Assembly (NCBI GenBank): GCA_028279985.1
Contig: JANQMR010000037.1
Span: 1 to 64,000, forward strand
DNA length: 64,000 nucleotides
Direction of reading: 5' to 3'
DNA from: Woeseiaceae bacterium
Lineage (GTDB): Bacteria > Pseudomonadota > Gammaproteobacteria > Steroidobacterales > Woeseiaceae
In this document: positions 33,031-41,246 of the stretch, piece after piece
How the letters are laid out: every line of letters starts with the position of its first letter
How positions within the stretch are numbered: position 1 is the first letter of the stretch
Position numbers and translations under genes: made by a program
The notes under the pieces: model-generated
Database searches by the model: none
The model's input: only the letters and a program-made list of their open reading frames with translations
What the model was told of the DNA's origin: nothing

Positions 33031-34341
33031 TCAGGCGCCCGCCGGAACACGGATCTCCTCGACCAGTTGCTGGATGTGTTCGGGCGGCGCCTTGGTCGAC
33101 GCGGACACCGCGAAGGCAACCGCGAAATTGACGATGGTGCCGGCTGCGAAGTCCGGCGGATTGAAACCCAGGTAACCGGCCAGCAGGATGGCGCCGGCCA
33201 TCGCGATGCGGCTCGCCGCGAGCTCCTGCCTTTCGGTGATGTCCGGTTTGAACACACCCTTGAGCAGGTCGTGTGAGATCGCCGAGGAAATCGCCAGCAA
33301 CAGCCCGGCCGCGGTCGACAGCGCAGCGGCGAGACCGCCGGCGGCCACCAGCGCGATGACCCAGTTCGGCAGTCCGGCAATCTCGGGATTCGCGAGTACC
33401 ATGATGTCGCGATCGACCTTGGTCATTTCGTTGATCTCGGGATCGGACGCGTACCGTATCCGACCGTCGCCGTCCTTGTCCTCGAAAGCCAGGAGGCCCG
33501 TGGTCTCCCAGTTCCTGATCCAGTCCGGCCGTTCGTCGTACACCATGTAGTCGCCGGGCGTTGGCTCGATGGTTTCGATCAGATTCAGGCGCGCCATTGC
33601 GGCAACCGACGGCGCCGTCGTGTAGAGGAGCGCAATGAACACCAGGGCCCAGCCGGCCGAGCTGCGCGCATCCCTGACCTTGGGGACGGTAAAAAAACGA
33701 ATGATCACATGCGGCAGGCCTGCGGTGCCGATCATCAGCGACATCGTATACATCCACATATTGGTCTGGCTGAGTCTTGCATTGGTCGTGTATTCGGCGA
33801 AACCGAGGTCGCGGAGCACCTGGTCGAGGCGATCGAGCAGGTAGACGTCGGAACCCACCATCGTCGAACCGAGCCCAAGCTGCGGCAACGGGTTGCCGGT
33901 CAGGTACAGCGAAATGAAAATCGCCGGGATCGTATACGCGAGTATCAACACGCAGTACTGCGCAATCTGCGTATAGGTAATCCCCTTCATGCCGCCCATG
34001 ACGGCGTAGAAGAACACGATCCCCATACCGACCGCCAAGCCGATGTCGTAGTCGACTTCGAGGAAACGCGAGAACGCAACGCCGATGCCTTTCATCTGAC
34101 CGATGACATAGGTCACCGATGCAACGATCAGACAGACGACGGCGACGATACGCGCGGTCTTCGAGTAATAACGATCGCCGATGAACTCCGGCACCGTGAA
34201 CTTGCCGAACTTGCGCAGATAAGGCGCAAGCAGCATCGCCAGCAATACGTAGCCGCCGGTCCAGCCCATCAGGAACACCGAGCCGCCGTAACCCATGAAA
34301 GCGATGAGCCCCGCCATCGAGATGAACGAGGCTGCCGACAT
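33031..34341 (-). CDS. Acetate-type Na+:solute symporter (VC_2705 family), N-terminally truncated, probable pseudogene
   Basis: The frame from the ATG at 34341 encodes 436 residues matching the VC_2705 subfamily of SSS symporters: ADWMSAASFISMAGLIAFMG, YLRKFGKFTVPEFIGDRYYS, and the C-terminal SASTKAPPEHIQQLVEEIRVP. Intact members are about 50 residues longer at the N-terminus, including helix 1 and the YYVAG segment before GADWM. Here only APAADW precedes the Met and a TAG stop lies ten codons upstream. Immediately beyond, the sequence is the start of an unrelated plus-strand gene. The first helix is gone, so transport is unlikely. A loop of about 50 residues (GDYMVYDERPDWIRNWETT) between helices is normal for this subfamily. 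Confidence 0.85.
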   Translation of the reverse strand: MSAASFISMAGLIAFMGYGGSVFLMGWTGGYVLLAMLLAPYLRKFGKFTVPEFIGDRYYSKTARIVAVVCLIVASVTYVIGQMKGIGVAFSRFLEVDYDIGLAVGMGIVFFYAVMGGMKGITYTQIAQYCVLILAYTIPAIFISLYLTGNPLPQLGLGSTMVGSDVYLLDRLDQVLRDLGFAEYTTNARLSQTNMWMYTMSLMIGTAGLPHVIIRFFTVPKVRDARSSAGWALVFIALLYTTAPSVAAMARLNLIETIEPTPGDYMVYDERPDWIRNWETTGLLAFEDKDGDGRIRYASDPEINEMTKVDRDIMVLANPEIAGLPNWVIALVAAGGLAAALSTAAGLLLAISSAISHDLLKGVFKPDITERQELAASRIAMAGAILLAGYLGFNPPDFAAGTIVNFAVAFAVSASTKAPPEHIQQLVEEIRVPAGA

Positions 34342-36106
34342 CCAGTCGGCCGCCGGTGCGCTATCGATCGCCTACTATCGACGCGGCGCCGATATTCTGA
34401 CCATCGGTTCGCGGAACACCCGGCTCAACATCGTACGCAGCGGCGCGGTCGAGTTACGCGACGAAGACGGCGGTATGCGGACCCGCATCGCGGAAGGAGA
34501 CTGCTTCGGATTTCCGTCCCTGATGAACGCGGCGCCGGTCCGAAATCACGCCGTCGCGATCGAAGACAGCTTGCTCTACCACCTCCCGGGCGACGCCTTC
34601 GCCGGACTGCGCCGCGCGGACCCAGGCTTCGACCGCTTTTTCGTCCGCGCCTTGTCCGACCGACTGTTGCTGGAGAACGAGACCCGGCCGGTCGGCCGCG
34701 TTGCGGCGACGCCAGTGCGACAGCTCGTCGGACGCAAACCGGTCACGGTGGACGAATCGACGACGATACGGGAAACCGCCGAGAAGATGGTCGCGCAAAG
34801 GGTTTCGGCAATGCTGATCACGTCGGCCGAAAGTATCAGCGGTATCGTCACTGATCGGGACATCCGCTCCCGGGTCGTCGCTCGGGGGCTGCCCGCCGAT
34901 CGTGCAATCGCCGACATCATGACGCCCTCCCCGGTCACGCTGGACGGCGACGCACAGGCCTCCGAAGCCGCCTTGTTGATGATGCAGCGGAACATCCACC
35001 ACCTGCCGGTCACGGCGGACGGAAAACCCATCGGAATGGTGTCGCGCGGCGACGTCATGCGCCTGGAGACCGAGCACCCGATGTACCTGGCCGGCGACAT
35101 CGCGAGACAACAGGACGTCCCGAGCATCGCCGAGCGTTGTCGCCGGCTTCCCGAACTGATCGCCGGACAAATCGAGTCAGGCGCCGACGGTGAACAGCTC
35201 GGCAGGTTCATCACGATGATCGCCGACACGGTGACCCGGCAGTTGCTGCACATTGCGGAATCCCGGTTGGGCGCGCCACCCTGCACCTACGCCTGGGTGG
35301 CACTGGGTTCCGAGGGCCGCCGCGAGCAATCGGCGAAAAGCGACCAGGACAATGCGTTGATTCTCGCCGATTCGGTGACTGGAGAAGACGACGAGTACTT
35401 CGCCGCGCTGGCCGGAATCGTCAACGACGGGCTCAACGCCTGCGGTTACGTCTACTGTCCCGGCGACGTCATGGCCTCGAACCCGAAGTGGCGTCAGCCG
35501 CTGGGACGATGGCAGCAGATTTTTCACCGCTGGATCACGGTGCCCGAAGAAAAGGCGCTGATGCACGCCAACATCTTTTTCGACCTGCGCTGCATCGGCG
35601 GCAACCGGGCCTTGGTCGAGACGCTGAAAGACGAAATCCGCAACCAGGCTCGCGGCAACGAGCTGTTTCTCGCGCTGATGGCCCGGAACGCGACAACATA
35701 CCGGCCGCCGCTCGGTTTTTTCCGGCAGTTCGTGCTCGAACGTTCCGGCGAACACCGGAATACCCTGGACCTGAAATCGACGGGGATTATGCCGATCGTC
35801 GAGATCGCCCGTATCCGTTCGCTGGCAGCCGGTGAAATGCCGACCGGTACCCGCAAGCGACTGCTTGCGGCGGCGGGCGCGGGTGAGCTCAATCGCGAGG
35901 ATGCCCGAAACCTGACCGACGCACTCGACTATGTCGAAAAACTGCGCTTCGAGCACCAGAGCCGGCAAATGACCGCCGGCACCCCACCGGACAATCATCT
36001 ACCGCCCGGGGACCTGTCCCTGCTCGCACGACAGAACCTGAAGTCGGCATTTTCGCAGATCCGGGTCAGCCAGTCGGCGATGCTGAACCGGTTCCACGTC
36101 GCATGA
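34295..36106 (+). CDS. CNBD-CBS-CBS-DUF294 signalling protein, N-terminally truncated
   Basis: Homology begins near base 34355 with LSIAYYRRGADILTIGS, the middle of a cyclic nucleotide-binding domain. Two CBS domains follow (TPVRQLVGRKPVTVDESTTIRETAE and ADIMTPSPVTLDGD). Then comes a DUF294 putative nucleotidyltransferase, with GSEGRREQSAKSDQDNALI holding the acidic catalytic pair, and a C-terminal DUF294_C helical domain. The family usually has ~25-30 more residues before the barrel. The first 19 codons of the open frame from 34295 are the antisense strand of the truncated symporter. If translated it would start within that antisense. Members often pair with acetate-type symporters, as here. 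Confidence 0.82.
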   Translation: MKAMSPAIEMNEAADIQSAAGALSIAYYRRGADILTIGSRNTRLNIVRSGAVELRDEDGGMRTRIAEGDCFGFPSLMNAAPVRNHAVAIEDSLLYHLPGDAFAGLRRADPGFDRFFVRALSDRLLLENETRPVGRVAATPVRQLVGRKPVTVDESTTIRETAEKMVAQRVSAMLITSAESISGIVTDRDIRSRVVARGLPADRAIADIMTPSPVTLDGDAQASEAALLMMQRNIHHLPVTADGKPIGMVSRGDVMRLETEHPMYLAGDIARQQDVPSIAERCRRLPELIAGQIESGADGEQLGRFITMIADTVTRQLLHIAESRLGAPPCTYAWVALGSEGRREQSAKSDQDNALILADSVTGEDDEYFAALAGIVNDGLNACGYVYCPGDVMASNPKWRQPLGRWQQIFHRWITVPEEKALMHANIFFDLRCIGGNRALVETLKDEIRNQARGNELFLALMARNATTYRPPLGFFRQFVLERSGEHRNTLDLKSTGIMPIVEIARIRSLAAGEMPTGTRKRLLAAAGAGELNREDARNLTDALDYVEKLRFEHQSRQMTAGTPPDNHLPPGDLSLLARQNLKSAFSQIRVSQSAMLNRFHVA

Positions 36107-36219
36107 GCCGGCACTGGCTCGGTATCAGGCGCTGGTATGCAAAGCGCCGCGCCGGACGGCGTTCGGCTGGCCGAAATCGTCGCCTGAACCGTCGAACCCG
36201 TCAGATTCCGGCAACGTGA
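36103..36219 (+). CDS. Remnant of a downstream gene, possibly a DNA polymerase III epsilon-type exonuclease
   Basis: A 38-codon frame, MSRHWLGIRRWYAKRRAGRR and 18 more, whose ATG overlaps the stop of the DUF294 gene (ATGA). In related loci a PolC/DnaQ-like exonuclease follows the DUF294 gene, and such genes commonly start with a Trp/Arg-rich helix. Here the frame ends after 38 codons, overlapping the convergent SDR gene by 19 nt, without an exonuclease motif. It may be the surviving 5' end of a deleted gene or a chance frame. Confidence 0.35.
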   Translation: MSRHWLGIRRWYAKRRAGRRSAGRNRRLNRRTRQIPAT

Positions 36220-36971
36220 TGACCGCCGTCGACCGGAATTGCCGCGCCGTTGATGAAAGCGCCGGCCTCGCCGGCCAACAGCAGGAACGGCCATGTCAGC
36301 TCGTCGAGCTCGCCGCAACGGCGCGCCGGCGTGCCGGCGATGTACGCCTTGCCGTGCCGGCTCTCGAGGTAAGCGCGATTCATGTCGGTGACGAAGTACC
36401 CGGGGCAAAGCGCATTGACCCGAATCCCCTTGCGGCCCCACTCCAGCGCAAGGCTGCGGGTCAATTGAACGACGGCCGCCTTCGACGTCGCGTAGACACT
36501 CTGCGATACCGAGACTCTTAGGCCCAGCACCGATGCGATGTTGACGATGCTGCCGGGTCTGCCGGCTGCAATCAGCCGCCGGGCCGCTTCGCTGGCAACG
36601 GCCCAGACACCTTTGAGATTCGTATCCAACACCCGGTCGAAGCCGGCTTCGTCGACATCCACGGCCAGTTTCGACTCGACGATGCCGGCGTTGTTGCAGA
36701 CGATCCCGACCGTGCCGAAAGCCGATTCCGCCGCGTCGTACATGGCCGCGACGCTCTCGACACGAGTCACGTCGGCCTCGACGGCCAGCGCCTTGCCGCC
36801 CTCGTCGACGATGCGTGCCACCAGCGCGTCCAGCCGCTGCTTTCGCCGCGCGGCGACGACCACGTTGGCGCCGCGCTCCGCGAGCACCGTGGCGAAGTGC
36901 GCGCCGAAGCCGCTGGATGCGCCGGTTACCAGCGCGGTCTTGGACCGGAAGTCGAAAGGACCGTTTTCCAT
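36201..36971 (-). CDS. SDR-family NAD(P)-dependent oxidoreductase
   Basis: A 256-residue classical short-chain dehydrogenase. The cofactor motif TGASSGFG is near residue 20, NNAG follows the Rossmann half, and the catalytic Ser-Tyr-Lys is VYATSKAAVVQL with Tyr in SVYATSK. The RVNALCPGYFVTDMN tail is typical. The acidic/basic pattern AARRK after strand 2 (VVVAARRKQR) suggests NADP preference. The start ATG 36971 (MENGPFDFRSK) is preferred over an upstream TTG (36989). It lies in a row with an acyl-CoA dehydrogenase and a P450, so it may oxidise the hydroxy intermediate of that pathway. Confidence 0.92.
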   Translation of the reverse strand: MENGPFDFRSKTALVTGASSGFGAHFATVLAERGANVVVAARRKQRLDALVARIVDEGGKALAVEADVTRVESVAAMYDAAESAFGTVGIVCNNAGIVESKLAVDVDEAGFDRVLDTNLKGVWAVASEAARRLIAAGRPGSIVNIASVLGLRVSVSQSVYATSKAAVVQLTRSLALEWGRKGIRVNALCPGYFVTDMNRAYLESRHGKAYIAGTPARRCGELDELTWPFLLLAGEAGAFINGAAIPVDGGHHVAGI

Positions 36972-37022
36972 CGCCTCCGCCCCGGTCAAGCGCCGCGCCC
37001 ATCGACCGGATCGACGGCCATG

Positions 37023-38252
37023 TCAACCGACACCGGCGCCGTAACGGCGGATGATCTGTTTACCGAGGGCCATCATGTGTACCTCGTCGGGCCCGTCTAC
37101 AAGGCGGCAATACCGTGCGTAAGCGAAAGCTTCGGCCATGAACCAGTCGTCCGACAGGCCGCCGGCGCCGTGCATCTGTATCGCACGGTCGATCACGCGC
37201 TGCGCCATCTCCGGCACCGTGATCTTGGCGGCGGCAATCAGGTCGCGCGCCGCCTTGCCGCCTTCGCGATCGATCTTGTCGGCGGTCAGGAGCGTCAACA
37301 GCCGCGACGACGCTATCTCGGCATAGGAACGGGCAATCGCCTCGCGAACCGACTGGTGTTCGCCGATCCGGCGCCCGAAAGTCGATCGGGATTCGACCCG
37401 GGCGCAGGCCAGTTCCAGCGCGCGCTGCGCGCAGCCGATCAGTCGCATGCAGTGGTGGATACGGCCGGGCCCCAGGCGCCCCTGGGCAATCTCGAAACCG
37501 CGGCCTTCGCCGAGCAGGATGTTCTCCGCCGGAACCCTGACCTTCTCGAAGACGACTTCCGCATGTCCTAGCGGTGCGTCGTCGTAACCCAATGTGCGTA
37601 AATGCCGCTCGACGGTCACCCCGGCCGTGTCGCGCGGCACGAGGATCTGCGACTGCTGTCGATGACGGTCCGGATTGTCGGGACCGGACTTGCCCATCAC
37701 GATCAGGATCGTGCAGTCGTCGTGCATCGCGCCGGTGATGAACCACTTGCGGCCGTCGACGACGTAGTCGTCGCCATCGCGACGAATCGAACATTCGATG
37801 TTGGTCGCGTCGGAGCTTGCGACGGCCGGTTCGGTCATCGCATAGGCCGAGCGGATCTCGCCGGCCAGCAGCGGTTTCAGCCAGCGTTCCTGTTGTGCCG
37901 CGGTCCCGTAACGCATGAAAACTTCCATGTTGCCGGTGTCCGGGGCGTTGCAGTTGAAAATCTCGGGCGCCCACAGCACACGCCCCATGACCTCGGCAAG
38001 CGGCGCGTAATCGACGTTGCTCAAGCCGGCACCGCCGAACTCGGCGTGTTCCGCCGGAATGAACAGGTTCCAGAGTCCCCGCTCGCGCGCCAGCGCCTTG
38101 AGCCCGGCCATCAGCGGCGGCGTCGCCCAGCGGCCGTTCGGGCCTTCGAGTTCCTCCCGGTAAGCGCTCTCCGCCGGGTAGACGTGTTCGTCCATGAATG
38201 ACTCGAGACGTGTTTTGAGATCGGCGGACTGCGCCGATAACCGGAAGTCCAT
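37023..38252 (-). CDS. Acyl-CoA dehydrogenase family protein
   Basis: A 409-residue FAD enzyme with the usual three-domain layout. It has an N-terminal helical domain (LETRLESFMDEHVYPAE-like), a middle beta domain (YAMTEPAVASSDATNIECSIRRDGDDYVVDGRKWFITGA), and a C-terminal helical domain with the FAD-binding/dimer region IQMHGAGGLSDDWFMAEAFAYARYCRLVDGPDEVHM. The length fits long-chain or ACAD11-like members. The catalytic base is probably the Asp/Glu near GPDEVH. It is in the P450 cluster, consistent with beta-oxidation of the oxidised substrate. Confidence 0.93.
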   Translation of the reverse strand: MDFRLSAQSADLKTRLESFMDEHVYPAESAYREELEGPNGRWATPPLMAGLKALARERGLWNLFIPAEHAEFGGAGLSNVDYAPLAEVMGRVLWAPEIFNCNAPDTGNMEVFMRYGTAAQQERWLKPLLAGEIRSAYAMTEPAVASSDATNIECSIRRDGDDYVVDGRKWFITGAMHDDCTILIVMGKSGPDNPDRHRQQSQILVPRDTAGVTVERHLRTLGYDDAPLGHAEVVFEKVRVPAENILLGEGRGFEIAQGRLGPGRIHHCMRLIGCAQRALELACARVESRSTFGRRIGEHQSVREAIARSYAEIASSRLLTLLTADKIDREGGKAARDLIAAAKITVPEMAQRVIDRAIQMHGAGGLSDDWFMAEAFAYARYCRLVDGPDEVHMMALGKQIIRRYGAGVG

Positions 38253-38268
38253 CTATTTTTCGTCCGCG

Positions 38269-39498
38269 CTAGCCGGAATTCAGGGCGACAGGCATGGATC
38301 TTACGCCGCGCATCACCAGCGTATCCATATACGGGTAATGATCGGCCGTCAACCGCATGTCCGGAAAACGCCGAATCACGGCCTGGATCGCAATCTCGCC
38401 TTCCAGGCGGGCCAGCGGCGCACCGAGGCAGAAATGCGCACCGTAGTTGAACGTCAAATGTGGATTGGGGTTGCGGCCGATGTCGAAAACCTCGGGCGAC
38501 TCGAAGACCCGGTCGTCGTGATTCGCCGCGTTGATCATCGCGAACACCCGATCGCCCGTCGCCAGCTTCTTGCCGTGGAACTCGTGCGGCGTCTTGACCA
38601 CCCGCACGGTGGCGCCGGTCGGTCCGTCGTACCGCAGGATCTCCTCCACCGTCGAACGGATCATCGCCGGGTCGTCCCGAAGCCTTTCGAGCTCTCCCGG
38701 ATGCGACAACAGCGCGCGTATGCCGTTGCCGAGCAGGTTGGTCGTCGTCTCGTGACCGCCGAACAGGAACAGCATCGACGTGCCGATCACCTCGTCCTCG
38801 GACAGCGTCTCGCCCTCGTTGCGGATGGACAGGAGCTTGGAGATCATGTCGTCGCCGGGATGCTTTTCGCGATCCCGTATCACGTCCCTGAAGTAGCCCG
38901 CCATTTCGATGGCGCCGGTTTCCGCCAGCGAATACTTGTCCGTGGAGGTCGTCGCACTGCCGATGAACAACTGCATCTTGTTCGACCAGTCCTTGAGCGC
39001 TTCGGTGTCCTCGGCGGGCAGGCCCAGCATTTCCATGATCACGGCCGCCGGCAGCGGGTACGCGAACGTCTGGATGAAATCGACCCCGGACTCGCCCGCC
39101 ATCGCATCGAGCTGCCGGTTCACGGCCCTTTCGATGGCCGGGCGTAACGCGCGGACGGCGCTACGGGTGAACACCTTGTTCATCAGCGTCCTGAGCCGCG
39201 TATGCTCCGGCGGGTCCTTGAACGCCACCCAGGTGTTCAAATAACGGATCAATTCACTGATCCGCTTTTTCATGTCGGGACCCTGGTGCTCGTAAAACGG
39301 CATCAGCCGGTCGGCCGAGATCCCGTCGTCGGTCAGCACCGCGCGTGTGTCATCATAACCGGTGATCAGCCAGCCGTTGAGTTTCTCCGACCAATGCACG
39401 GGGTCGGATTTCTGTAGCTGTTTGAGGACCGGCAAGGGATCGTCGATCACGTCGGGATCGCGCGGATCGTATACGGGCACTGTCCGGGTACTGCGCAT
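38269..39498 (-). CDS. Cytochrome P450
   Basis: A 409-residue soluble bacterial P450. The I-helix oxygen-activation motif is FGGHETTTNLL, the ExxR motif is EEILRYDG with R in the K-helix, and the haem loop is FNYGAHFCLGAPLAR with the cysteine thiolate at Cys357. No membrane anchor is present, so it is a class I cytosolic monooxygenase needing a ferredoxin and reductase, neither of which is adjacent. It is divergent from the acyl-CoA ligase and shares the operator-like dyad at 39571-39588. The neighbours suggest a terpenoid-, steroid- or cycloalkane-type carboxylic acid as substrate. Confidence 0.95.
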   Translation of the reverse strand: MRSTRTVPVYDPRDPDVIDDPLPVLKQLQKSDPVHWSEKLNGWLITGYDDTRAVLTDDGISADRLMPFYEHQGPDMKKRISELIRYLNTWVAFKDPPEHTRLRTLMNKVFTRSAVRALRPAIERAVNRQLDAMAGESGVDFIQTFAYPLPAAVIMEMLGLPAEDTEALKDWSNKMQLFIGSATTSTDKYSLAETGAIEMAGYFRDVIRDREKHPGDDMISKLLSIRNEGETLSEDEVIGTSMLFLFGGHETTTNLLGNGIRALLSHPGELERLRDDPAMIRSTVEEILRYDGPTGATVRVVKTPHEFHGKKLATGDRVFAMINAANHDDRVFESPEVFDIGRNPNPHLTFNYGAHFCLGAPLARLEGEIAIQAVIRRFPDMRLTADHYPYMDTLVMRGVRSMPVALNSG

Positions 39499-39570
39499 CG
39501 AGTCGTCTGGCGCGAACCTTGGTGGGCGGGATTGCGAGCGGAAGACAGGTTAGCATGATCGGCTTCTTCA

Positions 39571-39588
39571 ACCAAGCGATTGTTTGGT
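39571..39588. promoter_or_regulatory. Operator-like dyad between P450 and acyl-CoA ligase genes
   Basis: ACCAAGCGATTGTTTGGT is an 18-bp imperfect palindrome with perfect 5-bp outer arms ACCAA/TTGGT. It lies 32 bp before the ligase ATG (39621) and ~70 bp before the P450. It shares CGATTGTTTG with the operator-like site at 44279-44292 (CGATCGTTTG). It is a likely target of the TetR regulator at 44821-45435. Confidence 0.5.
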
Positions 39589-39620
39589 AAACTTGTTTCG
39601 CTTCCTGCGGGGAAAACGAC

Positions 39621-41246
39621 ATGGACAAACTGGACGATGCGCAGGCCTGCCTGCCGCGAATATGGGCCGGTCACGCCGAGTTCTACCCGGACAAACCCGC
39701 CGTCGTCTGCGGCGAGCGGCGACTCGACTGGCGGGCCTTCAATACCGGCCTGAACCGCATTGCGAACAGCCTGATCCGCGACGGTATCGGCCGCGGCGAC
39801 AAGGTTGCGGTGGTCATGACGAACTCGATCGAGATGTTCCTGATCATGTTCGGTATCGGCAAGGCCGGCGCCTGCCTGGTGCCGATCAGCGCGCTGCTGA
39901 CGGCGGAACAGGTTGCAGGCCTCATCGACGATTCCGACGCCCGGATGTTGTTCGTCGCCGACAGCACCCGGCACCTGGTCGAGCCCGTGTTGTCCAGGAT
40001 ACGCAAGGTGGAGGCGGACAAACGCATTGCCGTAGGTTTCGCCGGCGCGGGCTGGCTGGGCTACGACGACTGGCTGGACGCAAAGGCCACGAGCGAGCCG
40101 GCCATCGACTATCGCATGGACGACGCATTCAACATCATTTATTCGTCCGGCACGACCGGCGTGCCCAAGGGGATCGTGCAAACGCACAAGGCGCGCCTGC
40201 ACTGGTCGTACTCGAATGCCCTGGAGATGCGTTTCGACCGCAACTCGATCGCGCTTGCGACGACCTCGCTGTATTCGAACGGCACCTGGTTCATGTTGCT
40301 GCCGCCGCTGCTGGTCGGCGCGACGATCGTGATCATGGAACAGTTTTCACCGCAGTCCCTGCTCGAGCTGATCGCGCGCGAACGGGTAAGCCATACCTTC
40401 ATGGTCCCGACCCAGTTCATCACGATCCTCGAACACCCGGACTTCGACGACTACGACCTGACGAGCCTGGTGACGATGGTGTCCGCCGGCTCGCCGCTCC
40501 GGCAGGACACCAGGGAAGAAATCCTCGCGCGCATGGGTACGGGTCTGTACGAGCTTTACGGCTTCAGCGAGGGTTTCGCGACCATTATCCGTCCCGAGGA
40601 AATCTCCCCCGGGGAAGTCGCCCCCAGAGAAATCGACCCCAGAGAAATCGACCCCAGGAAAATCACCGAGCGCACCGGCTCAGTCGGCACCCCGGTACTC
40701 GGCTTCGAGATCCGGATCCTCGACGAAGACGGCAAGGTATTGCCGCGGGGCGAAGCCGGCGAGATCGCCGGATACGGCAAGGGCCTGATGAAGGAGTATT
40801 ACAAGCGCCCCGAGGAAACCGCGGCGCTGATCTGGCGCGACGAACTCGGCAGGACGTTCCTGCGCAGCGGCGATATCGGCAGACTCGACGAGGACGGATT
40901 CCTCTACATCCTCGACCGCAAGAAAGACATGATCGTATCGGGCGGCTTCAACGTGTTCCCGAAAGACGTCGAGGCCGTCGTCGGCGGCCACGAAGACGTA
41001 TCCGACGTCGCCGTGATCGGCGTGCCGGACCCCAAGTGGGGTGAAGTGCCGCTGGCCCTGATCGTCGCCGCGCCCGGTGCGGCGCCGGACCCGGAGGCGA
41101 TCCGGCGCTGGGCGAACGAGCGGCTGGCAAAACCGCAGCGCCTGAGCAAGATCGAAATCCGCGACGGCCTGCCGCGCAATGCGCTAGGCAAGGTGCTCAA
41201 GCGCGAATTGCGGGCGCCGTACTGGTCCGACGGGTCCCGGCAGTGA
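39621..41246 (+). CDS. AMP-dependent acyl-CoA ligase with an expanded 5-residue repeat
   Basis: A 541-residue ANL enzyme. Motif A3 is IIYSSGTTGVPKGIVQTHK, A5 is YGFSEGF, A7 is FLRSGDIGRLDEDGFLYILDRKKDMIV, and the A10 lysine is in PRNALGKVLKREL. Between A5 and A6 an unusual insertion of about 20 residues, PEEIS-PGEVA-PREID-PREID-PRKIT, is encoded by five 15-bp units (40593-40667), where relatives have a single RPEEI-type segment. It is coupled to the thiolase by an ATGA-like overlap at 41243. It would activate the acid substrate to its CoA ester. Confidence 0.92.
   Translation: MDKLDDAQACLPRIWAGHAEFYPDKPAVVCGERRLDWRAFNTGLNRIANSLIRDGIGRGDKVAVVMTNSIEMFLIMFGIGKAGACLVPISALLTAEQVAGLIDDSDARMLFVADSTRHLVEPVLSRIRKVEADKRIAVGFAGAGWLGYDDWLDAKATSEPAIDYRMDDAFNIIYSSGTTGVPKGIVQTHKARLHWSYSNALEMRFDRNSIALATTSLYSNGTWFMLLPPLLVGATIVIMEQFSPQSLLELIARERVSHTFMVPTQFITILEHPDFDDYDLTSLVTMVSAGSPLRQDTREEILARMGTGLYELYGFSEGFATIIRPEEISPGEVAPREIDPREIDPRKITERTGSVGTPVLGFEIRILDEDGKVLPRGEAGEIAGYGKGLMKEYYKRPEETAALIWRDELGRTFLRSGDIGRLDEDGFLYILDRKKDMIVSGGFNVFPKDVEAVVGGHEDVSDVAVIGVPDPKWGEVPLALIVAAPGAAPDPEAIRRWANERLAKPQRLSKIEIRDGLPRNALGKVLKRELRAPYWSDGSRQ
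40593..40667. repeat. 15-bp tandem array inside the acyl-CoA ligase gene
   Basis: Five consecutive 15-bp units: CCCGAGGAAATCTCC, CCCGGGGAAGTCGCC, CCCAGAGAAATCGAC (twice identical), CCCAGGAAAATCACC. Each adds five residues and keeps the frame. It is the clearest of the in-gene arrays. Confidence 0.92.
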
